Origin: Paratinospora sagittata
Lineage: Eukaryota > Streptophyta > Magnoliopsida > Ranunculales > Menispermaceae
DNA length: 64,000 nt
Assembly: GCA_035771175.1 (NCBI GenBank)
Contig: CM069600.1
Location: 3,451,210 to 3,515,209 of the forward strand
Direction: 5' to 3'
The translations under genes were made by a program, and so were the position numbers. Below are positions 38,506 through 50,288 of the stretch, one piece after another. Within the stretch, counting starts at the first letter, position 1. Every line of letters begins with the position of its first letter. Under the pieces are notes generated by a model. The model was not told the origin of the DNA, searched no databases, and worked only from the letters and a program-made list of their open reading frames with translations.

Positions 38506-38958
38506 CTATATCAATAACTTAGCAGCTGAATCTGCAGAAACTGATTGCACGGTTGCATCCGGAACGGTCGAAAATGGTGGAAACGAGTCTGACTTTGTTG
38601 AAATCAGATGAACAGGGCGGACTGTTTGGGCTGGACCACGGATAAACAGTCGGACTGTGGGGCTGGACCGCGGATGAACAGTGTGGCTGTGTGGGCTGGA
38701 TCGCGGATGAACAGTGCGATTGTGTGGGCTGGACCGCAGATGAATAGTACAGACTGAGTGGTCTTGGCCGGAGATGGGCTGGAATGAACAGTGTTGGGCA
38801 GATGGGTCGGATCTAGGTCGGATTCGGATCGGATGAACAGTACCGGGGATGAACAGTGCCAGCAAACGCTGTACAGGGATCAAACTTTGATCGGCTCCTG
38901 GGAACTCGTTTCTTGTCCGTTTTTCTAGCCGTTGATTGCATTGGACTCCTGGGAACAA
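38506..38958. repeat. Degenerate 'ggctggaccgcggatgaacagt' repeats in Copia leader
   Basis: Between the 5' LTR and gag, about six imperfect copies of a roughly 33-bp motif around 'gggctggaccgcggatgaac' lie at 38600-38780, and looser copies run on to about 38870. The leader can be read through as a frame on the minus strand, but it has no recognisable domain, so I treat it as untranslated leader repeats. Confidence 0.65.
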
Positions 38959-39075
38959 GAGCTACCTCCACGGGTGATCAGAAAATAGTCCCGATCACAT
39001 TTACAGAATCTTGAAATTTCGACGCAGTCTCGAAAAATTCGACAATGTCCGTTTTTCTTCCAAAGCTTCACCTTG

Positions 39076-39088
39076 GCTCTGGTACCAA
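39076..39088 (-). other. Copia primer-binding site
   Basis: On the minus strand 'tggtaccagagc' follows the 5' LTR after three bases. It differs by one base from the usual plant initiator-tRNA-Met primer site TGGTATCAGAGC. Confidence 0.8.
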
Positions 39089-39090
39089 TT

Positions 39091-39527
39091 TGTTGTGCGG
39101 AATCGTGGTAAAGTATGAAAGAAAAACAAAACAACAAATATAACGTGGCTCGGTAAGTTGCCTACGTCCACGGGAGACATCAAACTTGTATTATCAGATA
39201 TTACAAACTACACCTTTAGGTGAATCTTACAGATTGGATCTCTTAAATAGATCTCTCAGAATAAAACTCTCTGACTCTTATGAATGAATTTGAAGAATGA
39301 AGTTAAGCTCTATTTATAGGAGTATTCAGGAGTATTTTCGTAATTATAAATATAAAATATAATATATATTTAATATTATAATAATCACCCTTTCGGCCCG
39401 TGGCGGCCGCATTTGGCGCCCTTTCGACTTGTCTGCCATCCCTGTCTGTCACATGGGGTTGGTCCCCACAAATACGCCCTTTTGGCTTGTCTTCCATCTC
39501 TGTCTGTCACATGGGGTGGTCCCCACA
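39091..39527 (-). repeat. Copia 5' LTR with terminal 57-bp duplication
   Basis: A 437-bp LTR. Its outer end contains two tandem, imperfect copies of the 'cttgtctgccatccctgtct...ggtccccaca' segment (about 39414-39470 and 39471-39527), where the 3' LTR has one. Confidence 0.88.
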
Positions 39528-39532
39528 AAACA

Positions 39533-39645
39533 AGGATTGAAAAAAAAAATTGTTGTTTTTTGAAAACAACTTATTTTCTGAACAAAAAGTTGAAAACTGT
39601 TTTCTAAATTTACACAACCAAAGGCTTATTACATGTTTTCAAATC
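39533..39645. mobile_element. MITE, right part (split by Copia)
   Basis: Continuation of the MITE begun at 33935. 'aactgttttctaaatttaca' followed by 'caaccaaa' aligns with about 62950-62985 in the paralogous copy. Confidence 0.55.
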
Positions 39646-39830
39646 ATGGATTGAAGAAATAATATCAAAGATTATAAGTGAATTTGAGGGCACCCATAAT
39701 ATCAAAGATTATAAGTGATCTTAAACATTAGCAAACTCATCCCTTTTGCCTTAGAAAAAGGAACATATAACTCTCAGAATAAGGTTTTGAGGCTTCAGAA
39801 CCAACTTGTTGGGAATGTTTCAACAGTGGG
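39646..39830 (+). pseudogene. Partial gene copy A (unidentified plus-strand gene)
   Basis: Contains exon-like sequence encoding P-F-A-L-E-K-G-T ... K-V-L-R-L-Q-N-Q-L-V-G-N. The same exon, better preserved and followed by a gt donor, occurs at about 41540-41632, and a diverged copy lies at about 40510-40600. I do not recognise the protein. Confidence 0.5.
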
Positions 39831-40278
39831 TTGGTTCATACCACCAAACATCTACAAACCTCTATATTACATAAAAAGAAAAAGAAAAATAAAAACAAAA
39901 CCAGAGAAATCAGATAACCAAAACTATTCTTACCTTTCAAGGGGCCAAGGGAAGTGGCAGCAGCAATGACTGCCTGTTACAGTGGGCAGAAGAAATCAAC
40001 CATGGAAACAGTGAAAAATCAATGACGACCCAATTCACAAAAATAAATAAATAAATGAAAGTGAAGTAAGAAAAAAGATTAATTTTATATAGAAGAATGG
40101 GCAGAAGGGAATCCGCCAGATGTAATTGAGGCCTTAAGATCCAAATCTTTGCCATAAAGAAGAGCAGAAGCAAAGGGCCTGTCCCATTGCAGCAGATGCA
40201 ATAGCAGCCACAAAAACCTGTAAAAGCTCAAATTCCAAGCAAAAAAAACACACACACAAACAATAAGATTAATCAAAA

Positions 40279-40308
40279 ATTGAAGAAGAAGAAGAAGAAG
40301 AAGAAGAG
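40279..40308. repeat. (GAA)n microsatellite
   Basis: Nearly pure gaa run of about 30 bases. Confidence 0.9.
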
Positions 40309-40499
40309 GAGGGTGAAATAATTAATTGAAGTACTATCTTGTTATGGGCTAGGTAAACCACTCGACCCAAAAACTATAGCTGTCAGAGCCATGTATATCA
40401 AGCGAAGCGCAGATAGATATTAACATTAAAAGATGACCACCCAGTTTTTTGTTTTTTGTTCTTTTCTTTCTTTTTTTCTGTTCAATTCATTTATTATGT

Positions 40500-41026
40500 G
40501 AAGTTAATTTTGCCTTACTGAAAGAAACATATGACTCTGAGAATAAGGTTGTGAGGCTTCAGAGCCAACCTATAGGGATTGCTTCATAGGTAATTTATTA
40601 GCTTTTGACTCACAAAACAAAGGGCATTTTCATTTCATATGAGATGTTTACTTAAATTGCATTTTTGTGCAAACATATATGTTGTACAGAGAACATTGAA
40701 ATGGTTTCTTTATTGAAATAGAAATTAGTAATATTAATACATCATGGTATTGGTAGCTACCTTACTTTTTAGCAATTGCTGACTTAGTATATACTACAAT
40801 ATATAAACTAGCTGATGCAGATCTTGTTCAATTGTATTTTTCTTTGACACCACAGAATTATGGTGAAAGTGAAACATTCTATCTATCTGTTTTGTTGGAC
40901 AGGTGAGAGAGATAAGTAGAGTTTTCAAGGTGGTGGATGATGAGCTATCCTATGTTGCTCAGATGGCTACAAATCTAGTTAGTCTTCAACCACATCTGAA
41001 AGCTGTTCTCAAGGAGAGGCTTTGAT
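40500..41026 (+). pseudogene. Partial gene copy B with terminal exon
   Basis: A diverged version of the R-L-Q-N-Q-L exon (40520-40600) is followed, after an intron ending ttgttggacag, by an exon at 40903-41026. That exon reads V-R-E-I-S-R-V-F-K-V-V-D-D-E-L-S-Y-V-A-Q and ends with a Lys-Glu-Arg-Leu stop. This looks like the 3' end of a helical protein gene. Without its 5' exons it cannot be named; no upstream exons lie in the window. Confidence 0.5.
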
Positions 41027-41354
41027 GATGAGCCTGCGTCACCGCCTGAAGAAAACATACTTCAGAATGGCCACTGAAAACATTCTTATTGTTTCTGTGA
41101 TCTATATAGCCAAGGTGTTGGGTTCATGTAAAACTGGCACTATAAATCAACTGAAATTTGCATTTCTGTTAGTTCTGAACTGATTTTTAATTTTATATAT
41201 GAACCAAATAAAGGAAGCAAGTATTCTAGTTGCCTGCTATACAAACCTTTTTCTTTTTTGTGAGGAAGAGCAGGGCAATGCAAAAGTCCTTAATATATGT
41301 GAACTTAAAATTTCCTTGTGGGTCAAATTTGTAAAGGTTAATATTATAAAAAGC

Positions 41355-42435
41355 TTTGGATTGAAGAAATAATATCAAAGATTATAAGTGAATTTGAGGG
41401 CACCCATAATTTACCATCTTTGCAATGAACCCTTCTTGCATCAATCAAAATTACGAGTATTAAAGTCTAAACCATACATTCATTTCATTCTTCCCTATAA
41501 GGAATATTATTAAGAAAGAACTGGATGAATAGCCACATTAGCAAACTCATCCCTTTTGCCTTACAAAAAGGAACATATGACTCTCAGAATAAGGTTTTGA
41601 GGCTTCAGAACCAACTTGTTGGGAATGCTTCAAAGGTAATTTATTAGTTTTATATGGCATGTTTTTGTAAATTGCATTGGCAACAATTAAAGAACTAGCT
41701 AGATACACAACATAACCACTATGAAGAAATATAATGTTTTATAATGGAGAATATTGAAATGCTTCTCTTTCATTGAAATAGAAATTAGTCATAATACAGC
41801 ATGGTATTGGAAGCTATAAACAATACAATAAATAAGATAGCTGATGCAGATCTTGTTCAATTGTCCAGTTGGCTCCCTCTGAGATTTTTGGATACTCTTC
41901 TAACAAGCATAAAATCTACTATTATGGATTGTAGATGCAACAATTTCTTGGCCCTTCTCCTGTCAAAGTCCAAAAGATGAACTTGTTGACAAGATCTTAC
42001 CTGTGATAGATGAATAAAATTAAAATCTGCACATCCAATTGATAAACCATATATAGTTTAATGAAGGAATCTTGGTGCATAAATATTTGTACAAATCCAA
42101 CTGTCAGATTTGGAGTGAGCAAAAATAGGTCATGCATCAACAATTCATTGCGTTTCACTAAATAAGATTTGTGAAAGATTGAGAGTAGAAAATTTTTCCC
42201 CTCATTACGGAGACTAATTTGAATTCCCTTAGTTCCCATTTGATTTATGAGAAGAATATAATTTTCTATATCTGAAAATCTGAAAACACAAAAGATGCAT
42301 TTGTTTAATCAAATGCGTTTGTTTTTTTTTTTGACACAATCAGGGTAAAAGTGAAACATTCTATATGTTTTGTTGGACAGGTGAGAGAGATAACTAGTGT
42401 TCAAGGTGGTGGATAGTGAGCTATACTATGTGCAT
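41355..42435 (+). pseudogene. Partial gene copy C, truncated terminal exon
   Basis: The best-preserved R-L-Q-N-Q-L exon (to a gt donor at about 41634), an intron resembling that of copy B, then ttgttggacag and the start of the terminal exon at 42380, where small deletions destroy the frame after a few codons. Copies A-C show a tandem duplication of a gene 3' end. Confidence 0.5.
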
Positions 42436-42439
42436 CAAC

Positions 42440-43136
42440 TCAGCCCACGTCGAATTTATTTGCATACCTTTATACACAACCGGCCCCAAGCACAAATAAA
42501 CAAGAGACGTTTTAAGTAACAAACGACTAGTATAAAACTTTGCCAAATCAACCATGACATAAATATACTTGAAAAGAGAGGGATACAGATACACATAGTA
42601 TATCAACACCTACTACCATACATAGAACAGTTACTTCAAAAGAAATTTTAATTTGGAAAGGCGAAGAATTAAGACAATAAAGTTCCCTTGAGATTTCCTT
42701 CAAAATATACAAAAGCATGTTGCAGACTTGCAGGCTGCCCAGTACAAACCACCACTGTAACTCAAAAAAGAAGAAAAACCAAACCAGTGTGGAAAAGTAA
42801 AGGAATAGCAAGTAGGATGTTGGAAATGAACACTATCTTCATATATTGGGCCTTCAAACACCCCTAAAAGAGTAGAATAAACAATTCCCAAATTTCCCAA
42901 CAATGTGTCAAACCGCAAAATGAGTTACACCATCCCCTATATTGCATCATGTATAATCTCGTATTCAATTTAAAAATCCACGGATTGAACGCTTCATGGG
43001 CGCTTTAACTCTCTGCCGCCAAACTCAAGCTCGGAAGATAAGAGAACAAATTAGATATATCCAAAAACTCCAAAATCATACCTGTTGTACAACCAAATTT
43101 TCCATAGAAATCTGCCAACCAAACTTGCCCTCCAAT
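42440..43136. other. Intergenic, RRP43 3' flank
   Basis: No gene recognised on either strand. The part nearest 43137 probably contains the RRP43 3' UTR. Confidence 0.4.
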
Positions 43137-46100
43137 CTAATCAACTTCCATATCCGCAATGGCTTCATTTAGAATATTATGGAGTTCCTTCACTCTATGC
43201 CTTGTAAGTGCAACACAGTCCTGAAGCCATTTCACAACCCTTCATGTCAGTTCGTAAATGGATTACATTATTATCTGCTACTGTTAGATCATTTGAAGAA
43301 CAAAAACATAATCGGGGCCTCAACTTACAGAAAATAACTCAAAATTCAGTTGTTGCCAAGCTGACCCTCGAAAGATACTAAAGCCAAAATAAATCCTAGT
43401 TTGTTGATATACCCAGTATAGTGTATTATTCTTGGTTGAAAAACTGAGTTTGCTATTGGTTTGTGATCCAAAAATAGGGATATAATCCAAAAAACAAAAA
43501 ATTCAGAAAATCACTTATTATCGTTTTCTGAAAACAGATTTTTTTCATAGTAAAATCTTTAAAAATTGTTCTCAAATTCAACCAACCAAACACGTTTTTT
43601 GTGTTTTCAGATTTTGGATACAAAAAACTTGAATAGCGAACCAAACAAGGCCTAGGTAGTTCAAGCTTCTTGGAACTTGATTTCGAGTTATGGTGTTAAT
43701 ATGGCGGAACTGAGTAAAAGATGCTAAGAAGTGCAACAAACCTGAACGGCTGAGGTGTAGGCAAGATTACCACCTAGCTTGTATAGAGACACAAGCCGGC
43801 CGGACAAATCCAAAACAACTGTCAAAAGAGTTTCCATGATCAATTCTTCCTCTGCAGTAGGGTCGGCCAAGATGTATTTCTTGTGAAGAATGCAAGTCAA
43901 TGAAAATGGAATGCAGCTAAAAGTGAGCTTCCTCTTCTCTTTATTGATTGGTTCTCTGATCGACTTGCCTTCCACATGTTCCTTTGGCACAGCAACCACC
44001 CTTCCATCATCATTGACTGACACAACTGGGATGGCAACTGCAATTTAAAATGAAAATTATACAAAAAATGTGATCAATTTAACTTTCTGTACATATAATT
44101 AAAAGAATTAAAACCTTTACTCAATTTTCAGCATAAAGATTTTGAATTTTGCAAGGTTATTAATGTAGGGCTCTGTTTAAAAAATAAAAATAAAAATCAG
44201 AATGTGGAGATCTCTGATTTCTAAAGTAATTGTATATGTACTCATCTTACTACAAAAGATTGCTTCCAATGTAACCATGGAGGAAACAGATGGGATGTTG
44301 GCAAACAATTTCTATGTACAGTGTTGTTCCAAGCTATGCAAAAAGGACAGTGATATATATGTCAGTTTCTGATGGTAGCCATGTGACTTACACGAAAATG
44401 AGAGACCTAAAATGCTAAGATGCCCAAACGGGGTAACTTGGTCTTTTATTTGCATCCAACTTAAAAAAAAAATTAATAAAAATATGAAAAAAAAAATTAA
44501 ATAAACTCCTAGAAATATTATAAGGTGCTCGTACAGTGAGAGAGGGTAGCAACAGCTGAAAGTAACGCAGCATCGAAGAGAGCACCATCTGCATCTAGAC
44601 AGTACACGTCCTGCAAATCCACAAAATGTGTTTTTTTTTTTTGTTATCCAAATAAATTATTATCTTCAAGTAGCTAGGCCATTTTATCAGGGTTCTTCTT
44701 AAGAAGATGAATCTTACAACAAAGAAGTGAATAAAAGACCAAAAGTAGGTAACATAGTAGATTTTTCTTGTTTCGCTTAATGTGCATTTGCCAATTATTC
44801 CAACATAAAAGAAAAGTAGGTGCATGATCCATAAGTATTAAACATGAATCAAAATCCTCTTTCCAAAAGGTTGATTGTGCACATGGAAAAAACAAAAGGA
44901 GCGGAACTGGAACAAAATATGAAAAACAAGAAAAAAGTGTGAGTTTATTCATAAGCATTAAAAGAAGATGCATGGATATACAAAAACCTGCAATAGAGGA
45001 AAAACTAGATACAATAGATAGGGTTAGAATTATGATAAGTGAATACCAAAAGGGATTAATGAGGACAAGAACATTAAGGACGGGTGGTGTGTTTATTTTG
45101 AAACTTGTTCATCAATTTGGAAATTCATCAATACTCCCTTCTCTCCCTCACCAATTAGGTGATCCGACAATGCTCTCCATATATCTCCTTTTTTTAATCA
45201 GAAAAAGACTATAGCTTTAGACCAGAATTTTCAAAAAAACAAAAGGTACAAGGAACGAGGAACGAGCACAAGTGGTCCTCAAAAAGAAAAAAAAGAGTAA
45301 AAAGCACTAGGCACAAGAGATGCGAGAGCCTCAGCTAGAGCAAAATACTCCACTCTCCTAGAACAAAATACTCGAGTCTCGCACTCCATATATGTCTAGA
45401 GTGTGTGTATAGGTACTTCTCATAAATTAGTCTATGGACGTTGACAACATTTGCCCATGTTTGGAACTTAAAATATAGAGACATGCTGTAAGCCTTCAAA
45501 AAACAGGGATATGAGCATATGATCTGATATTTGGCCCAAAAAGGCTATTGTAATACCAGTCAAACGTGTTTGAAGAACTTAACGACATTCACATGAACTA
45601 GAGAGAAATAAGAAGAATGAAGAAAGCATCTTCTTTCATATTTGTTTAATCCTATCTTGCTTTATAATGGTAGATAAACCAACTTCAAAGTATACCATAC
45701 TTCTGAAGGTGTATTATTAGTAATGTTTATGACATAGAAACTCTTTAGCTAAATAGTTGTGAAACAACATTACCAAATACACCATCCATGCAGCCTTTCC
45801 GGTGATCAGGGATAGTTCCTTTAAATTGATCATTCCAGAACTGCAAAATGTAGAAAATAAAAATCTCTCAATGAATGTGTATCTCCAAGTTCGAACAAAA
45901 AATATTGTTGAATCCTACATTGAAGTTTTAAGTTTACCACCCTTAGCAAGGCCGTAATCAAGTGAACTAAACATGGTTTTTCTTGCCCAAAAATCCCAAC
46001 CCCACCCGCAATATGAATCATTCGAAAAATCTATCCATGTCAAATGGTCAAAACTCATCACCAAAATTATAGTTGATATAGATAAATATAAAAGAAACAA

Positions 46101-47120
46101 GATTTTTCATATGGCACCCAAAGTATAAAATATGGCCATAAATACTCTATACTCAATGCCTAATAAAGCCTTTTCTCAACTACATGGGTCAGCTACATGA
46201 ATCCCCTTCCTCCACTCTACCATGGACTAAGTCGAAAATTATATTAGAACAAGGCCATAAATCTTCTTCAAAAAATCAAATAAAGCCATCAACACTTCAT
46301 TTCAATAAAAAATGTAACAATAACCCAAAACATATTTCCTCACAAAAACACTTGAAGAACCAATAATTCAGACTCTCCAAAAATAAATAAATAAATAAAC
46401 ATATGAATAATTGATGCAAGACGAAGATAAACATGCCTTAAGATAGCATCAGACAACTGCTTAGAAATAACATGTGCAGCCTCGGCTGTCTGCCCAGGCC
46501 TAACAGTTGGAGAACAAATTGGAGGCATGTTGAATTCAATAGCTGAAAAATAAAAATCAAATTAACACCCATTTCAAATCAAAGAAAAAGAATAATAATA
46601 ATAATAAATAAATAAAGAGAGAGAGAGAATCAAACCTACGCAGCCCTCGTCCGGTGAACCTATTGAAGGAACCATCACTTCCATTTTGATAGCAGCCAAC
46701 ATCGTCTGCTCCATTCCATCAAAATTACAACAAGAAGGCCCATTTATCATCAAAACAACAAAAACAAGAACAGCAAGAAGAACAAGAAGAAAAAGAAGAA
46801 GAGCAAACTCACAGTATGACCAATCTTCACCAAAGCAGACCCATCAGCAGATGAAACAGCCCCTGCATTCAAAATCAATTTTTTTGAAATGGGTATGCTT
46901 TATTTTTCAAAACAAATCAGAAAAAGAGAGATTGGCATGAACAGAGAAAAGAGAGACCAAGAGCAACAGAGGTGTCTCTGGCTTTTTCGAGGGGTCTAGC
47001 ATCGGGACGAAGAGACTCAAGAAGATGACGCTCGTAGAATCGTAGAGGGAAAAGTCGCCGGAAGGCTTCCACTTCCATTTCCCCTCCGATGTCGCCGTCG
47101 CCGCCTCCGGCCGATCCCAT
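43137..47120 (-). CDS. Exosome core subunit RRP43 (RNase PH-like), 8 exons
   Basis: A 303-aa subunit of the nine-protein ring of the RNA exosome, which channels RNA to exonucleases in nucleus and cytoplasm. Exons: 47120-46958, 46862-46813, 46705-46636, 46542-46437, 45840-45774, 44610-44535, 44037-43742, 43220-43137; phases join perfectly (912 nt). Landmarks: F-R-R-L-F-P-L-R-F-Y-E-R-H near residue 19, S-L-R-P-D-A-R-P-L near 36, I-E-F-N-M-P-P-I-C-S near 96, S-G-M-I-N-L-K-E-L, Y-C-L-D-A-D-G-A-L-F-D-A-A, N-D-D-G-R and I-L-A-D-P-T-A-E-E-E. Both RNase PH halves are present; length matches plant RRP43. Intron 4 has a GC donor at 46436-46435 and needs it to keep frame. Start chosen at 47120 because the upstream in-frame Met lacks family similarity. 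Appears intact. Confidence 0.93.
43440..43656. mobile_element. MITE copy 3' of RRP43 exon 7
   Basis: A member of the 16503-16678 family in RRP43 intron 7. It starts 'gtttgctattggtttgtgat' and ends 'gcgaaccaaacaaggcc', giving imperfect terminal inverted repeats around an AT-rich foldback. Confidence 0.6.
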
Positions 47121-47470
47121 TTCTGCTCTTTCTGATTCACTCTCTCTGAACACACACACACGAGATTTCATCAAAATTGATTCAACAAAGAAGATCTACA
47201 TGAATTCTTAGAAGAAAATATAACGATTGTCAGCTAAACCAATGTCTTAAAAGCAAATCTATCACCAAACACACCGATCTCAATGCAATGTAACCACAAC
47301 ACCAAGTGATGAGAACCAAGGCAAAACCCTCATTCCTCAGGATCTAACTGGATTAGCTGACTGCAATGAAGCTTAACGAGTAGGATCTTGAGCAAGATTG
47401 CAAAAGTGATTAAGGGCTGTTGAATGGGCTTTTTGTAAGCCCAAGTGGTGTTTTTTAGGCTGTTGATTTT
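47121..47470. other. RRP43 5' flank
   Basis: A short ct/ac-rich leader with acacacacac at 47150-47160, then unique sequence with no other gene. Promoter elements could not be fixed. Confidence 0.35.
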
Positions 47471-47509
47471 TATTTTTTATGTTTTCTTTTTTCTTTTTAT
47501 TTGGACATA

Positions 47510-47710
47510 GTCAGAGGTAACAAAGACCTCAGTAGAGTTGGCACAACAGTCAGAAGCGAATGAGAGTCCGACCTAGGCTATAACCACAATATGGTTCAAT
47601 TCCTGTGCAGGGAGACAAAACTCCCACCCACTTGTGCATGGGAAGAGACTCAATCCCCCACCCCACCTAAATCGAGGATCTACAAATTTAATGAATCAAA
47701 AAAAAATTTG
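47510..47710 (+). mobile_element. Candidate tRNA-derived SINE
   Basis: A-box-like 'tagagttggcacaacagt' near 47553 and B-box-like 'ggttcaattcc' near 47594, about 35 bases apart, followed by a body and a terminal a-run (47697-47705). No clear target duplication was found. Confidence 0.45.
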
Positions 47711-47814
47711 TACTTTATAGTATGTTTACTTGTTTCTTAGAGTGATTTTCGTTAAAAAATACCCAAAAATCAAAGAAAAATGGCGTCGAAAATGGGTTTG
47801 CAAAAATGACGATT

Positions 47815-48075
47815 GAAACCATTTTCGACACGTCCAGACACCACGAATCGGACAAAACGATTTTGTCCATTCCATTCCGGACGAACAGAACGAGTCTGTT
47901 CGGTCCTGGAAGGCTGGACAGAGTATATCACGATTGAATACGTTTTGTCAGTCCTGCCAAGACCGGACAAAGCGCCTCTATTCGTCCAGACAGGACCGGA
48001 CATAATGCCTCTCGCCGGTCCTGTCTGGCCGGACATAAGCACTCTGTCCGTCAGGGTCCTGACAGACAGTGCAAT
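47815..48075. repeat. GGAC-motif subterminal repeats of the MULE
   Basis: At least ten occurrences of ggac/gtcc words, such as 'ccggacgaacag', 'accggacaaagcg' and 'tctgtccgtcagg', are clustered in both orientations. The same words reappear on the other side of the element (54600-54738 and 56985-57035). Confidence 0.55.
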
Positions 48076-48165
48076 TTGGAGGCTTTTTTAAAATTTTATA
48101 CATTTTTTTTAAATATTTTTATTTATATATACATTTAATACTAATTTTGACATGTAAATTTTCAG

Positions 48166-49705
48166 GATGACGAGGCTCCCGACGAATGTAGTAGTGTTAA
48201 GAATGAGATAGTACAAGATTATACTAAAGAAATTGCCACTGATTTGATATTCAGTAGTAGGGATGAAATGGTTGCATGGATTAGAGATGTTGGCCGAAGA
48301 AATGGACTTGTTATCGTCATCAAGTGCTCAGATTCAAGGGGGCAAAATGGTAGGCAACCAAGAATAAAATTTGCTTATGAGAGATATGATATATATAAAC
48401 CGAGAAAAGATAAAGAGTACCATGAAAAAGAAGGTGATTGATAGCGGAACGAAGAAGTGTGATTGTCCTTTTTTGTTATGGGGGAAAAAAGTGGCTACTG
48501 GTGATGATTGAAATATAAAAGTTGATTGTACAGTTCATAATCATCCAGTGGCTACACAGATGGAAGGACATTCTTATGCGGGAAGGCTTACAAAGGACGA
48601 GATGGAAATCCTTGTTCAGATGAGTATGAGTCAAGTAAGGCCTAGAGATATATTAACTACTTTGAAGTAAAGAGACATGAATAATGCATCAACACTGAGG
48701 ACCATATACAATGCACGTAATAAGCATAAATTGGTGGAATATGGTGGGAGGTCTAGGATGCAACAATTGATGCTCAAACTCGTTGAAGAACAATATGTTG
48801 AGTGGCATAAGTCTGATGAAGATGTTGACCGTGTGATGATTTTGTTTTGGGTACACCCAGTTTCGATAGACCTGTTGCGTTGTTTTCCATGAGTTTTGAT
48901 AATGAATTGCACGTACAAGACGAACATCTACCGATATCCATTATTTGAGATAGTTGGTGTTACGTCAACTAATATAACTTTCTCAGTGGCCCATGTATAT
49001 ATGTCAAATGAGAAACAAAATAACTATATATGGGCACTTGAAAAGTTAAAAGATCTACTTGAAGGGTGGACACAGCGAGAGGTTTTTATTACAGACAAAG
49101 AATTGGCTTTGATGAAAGCGGTGGGAGTTGTTTTTTCAAAGGTCATAAATTTGTTATGTCTTTGGCATATAAACAAAAATGTGTTGGCAAAAACAAAAGG
49201 AGTGTTTAATGAGAAGAAGAAGTGGGGCGCATTTATGAGCATGTGGCACGCCTTGGTAGAATTTGAGTCAAAGGATTAATATGAAGAACATCTAAGGGTG
49301 TTGCATATTGATTATGAAAGTTATCTTAATGTCCTTGCATATATATCGAATGAGTGGTTGACAAAACACAGAAAAAGATTTGTGGCAACTTGGAGGGATG
49401 AAGTCATGCATTTTGGTAATGTCACAATCAACAGGGTTGAAAGTGCGCATGGAAATTTGAAGAGACACTTAGGCTCTTCTCAAGCGAATTTTGAATCATC
49501 ATGGAAAACCATTCATGCGTTGTTGGTATTGCAACATACAGAGATAGCAGCATCATTTTAGCAAAGTTTGTTCACTGTGAAACATTCACATAGAGATTGG
49601 ATCTATAACGAACTACGTGGTGTTGTATCCAAATGTGCACATGACATGATTCAAACAGAATATGTCCGTTGCAAGGAGAATTACTTCGAAAGAGCTCATT
49701 GTGGA
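48166..49705 (+). pseudogene. FAR1-like MULE transposase, 5' part
   Basis: After an acceptor-like 'tttttcag' at 48164, the frame opens with an acidic lead and a FAR1-type N-terminal domain (F-S-S-R-D-E-M-V-A-W-I-R). It shifts frame near 48420, then continues through C-D-C-P-F, H-N-H-P and Y-A-G-R-L-T-K-D-E. The transposase core reads L-I-M-N-C-T-Y-K-T-N near 48900, I-T-D-K-E-L-A-L-M near 49090 and N-R-V-E-S-A-H near 49435: second Asp and Glu of the DDE triad are in place, but the first Asp position is Asn. Stops at 48509, 48668, 48890, 49277 and 49559. It is cut in the SWIM finger at 49705 by an insertion and resumes at 51156. Inactive. Confidence 0.85.
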
Positions 49706-50288
49706 TGTCACGCCCTGACCGCAGCCAGAACGCGGGCGCACCACCGCAGTGGAGAACGCCAGTCCCGTATCTCACAATATTGTCATATCGCCATGTAACA
49801 ACCCAACCGCAGCTGGTCTACTGGCTCAGTGGCTACTAGGAATGCGAAATTAGACTCCTTAAGGGAGGACTTGAGTTCGATTCCTAGGGAGGCCCTGCAC
49901 TATTTATGAATAGTGGCAGACAAATAATCGTTTCGATGTAGACCAGCTGCGGTTGAGTTGCTACATGGCGATATGACAATATTATGTGGTACTATGGCTA
50001 GGCGTTCGCCCCGAGGGGGTGCGCCCACACCTGGGTAGGGGGCACGCTGTGCAACCCAGGGTGTGACAGTGGTTACTCAGAATGCGAAATCAGACTCCTT
50101 AAGGGAAGTCTCGAGTTCGATCTTGGGGGAGGCCCTGCACTATTCATAAATAGTGGCAGACAAATAATCGCTTCAATGTAGACTAGCTGCGGTTGTGTTG
50201 CTACATGGCGATATGACAATATTGTGAGATACGGGGCTGGCGTTCTCCACTGCGGTGGTGCGCCCGCGTTCTGGCTGCGGTCAGGGCG

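Larger units (their letters stand above)
33960..39527 (-). mobile_element. Complete Ty1/Copia retrotransposon, decayed
   Basis: A 5568-bp element with both LTRs, bounded by the 5-bp duplication aaaca (33955-33959 and 39528-39532). Transcription would run on the minus strand. The order of gag, protease, integrase, RT and RNase H is that of Copia. The integrase and gag resemble the Tork/Tnt1-like lineage. Stops at 38127, 36591, 36120, 35980s and 35358 plus a frameshift near 35096 inactivate the polyprotein. Confidence 0.92.

Noticed and set aside
38506..38958. A separate gene encoding a Pro/His/Arg-rich protein upstream of Copia gag
   Set aside because: It is repeat-derived and lies in the retrotransposon leader between the primer site and gag.
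44939..45214. A 91-codon plus-strand gene inside RRP43 intron 5
   Set aside because: No recognisable domain, atypical composition, and it lies within an intron of an intact gene.
49825..50130. Genuine tRNA genes
   Set aside because: A- and B-box-like motifs are present, but no cloverleaf with an acceptor stem could be folded by eye.
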